A stretch of 5,490 bases of DNA, from NCBI GenBank assembly GCA_945836835.1, contig CAMAML010000102.1, positions 1 through 5,490 of the forward strand. Direction: 5' to 3'. Made by a program: the position numbers and the translations under genes. Shown here piece by piece: positions 5,350 to 5,490 of this stretch. The number at the start of each line of letters is the position of its first letter. Positions within the stretch are counted from its first letter, which is position 1. This DNA comes from an uncultured cyanobacterium (GTDB taxonomy: Bacteria; Cyanobacteriota; Vampirovibrionia; Gastranaerophilales; Gastranaerophilaceae). The notes beneath the pieces were generated by a model that was not told where the DNA came from, ran no database searches, and was given only the letters and a program-made list of their open reading frames with translations.

Positions 5350-5490
5350 TGGATTATTGCTTCACGCTCCGCTGTCGTTCACTACGTTTGTTGCCACAAA
5401 CTGCCGTTCACTCAGCTCCGCGTTCCTTCGGCGTTCCGCTCGCGCTGCTCGCTTCAGCCTACGCAAAATCCGCCTCCCGCCTGGAGAGGG
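5350..5490. other. GC-rich, apparently non-coding stretch at right edge
   Basis: Bases 5361-5490 are about 61% GC, against about 27% in the first 120 bases of the window. The plus strand is rich in C and T and full of short echoes such as CGTTCACT (5375-5382 and 5405-5412) and GCGTTCC (5420-5426 and 5431-5437). A 6-bp hairpin, GTTTGT (5386-5391) with ACAAAC (5396-5401), is present. No start codon with a ribosome binding site and no recognisable protein is seen on either strand. The composition and echoes suggest an interspersed repeat or the edge of a mobile element continuing beyond the window. The rest of the region from 5123 holds only the hairpins listed here. Confidence 0.4.

Overview
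The window looks like chromosomal DNA from a strictly anaerobic, low- to mid-GC bacterium. It carries an AT-rich non-coding left flank, a tmRNA gene (ssrA) on the minus strand, and two plus-strand protein genes: a group B-type [FeFe] hydrogenase and DNA gyrase subunit A. The best lineage clue is GyrA. At the place where most bacteria have a QRRGGKG-like GyrA box, this protein has QNRATRGKSG followed by an IKTKEDDDIQHFF-type stretch, a pattern I associate with Cyanobacteria. An oxygen-sensitive hydrogenase together with a cyanobacterial-type GyrA points to the non-photosynthetic sister lineage (Melainabacteria/Vampirovibrionia, for example gut Gastranaerophilales). This is an inference from memory of the family; an anaerobic Firmicute or Negativicute is the main alternative.

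Layout: 1-240 is AT-rich and has no gene. It holds a 22-bp-period direct repeat at the left edge, a strong minus-strand terminator for tmRNA (121-160), a short plus-strand terminator-like hairpin (179-204), and a hairpin just beyond the tmRNA 3' end. tmRNA occupies 241-648 (minus), with a near-consensus promoter at 679-706. From 707 to 898 lies the divergent control region of the hydrogenase gene, with one good and one weaker promoter candidate and a leader that can fold in two incompatible ways. The hydrogenase (899-2368) ends in a factor-independent terminator (2418-2449). gyrA (2558-5122) follows with its own promoter candidate and a strong ribosome binding site, and starts with GTG. The last 368 bases (5123-5490) contain no recognisable gene. 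They hold two REP-like palindromes with GTAG heads and identical loops, a small hairpin, and a C-rich stretch of about 61% GC that runs off the edge.

The three genes belong to unrelated processes (ribosome rescue, hydrogen metabolism, DNA supercoiling). Strand changes and terminators indicate three separate transcription units rather than an operon. No new multi-gene system is visible. The items most worth a second look are the REP-like pair with compensatory stem changes, the variant GyrA box, the residue changes around the hydrogenase H-cluster, the predicted tmRNA tag, and the repeat at the left edge.
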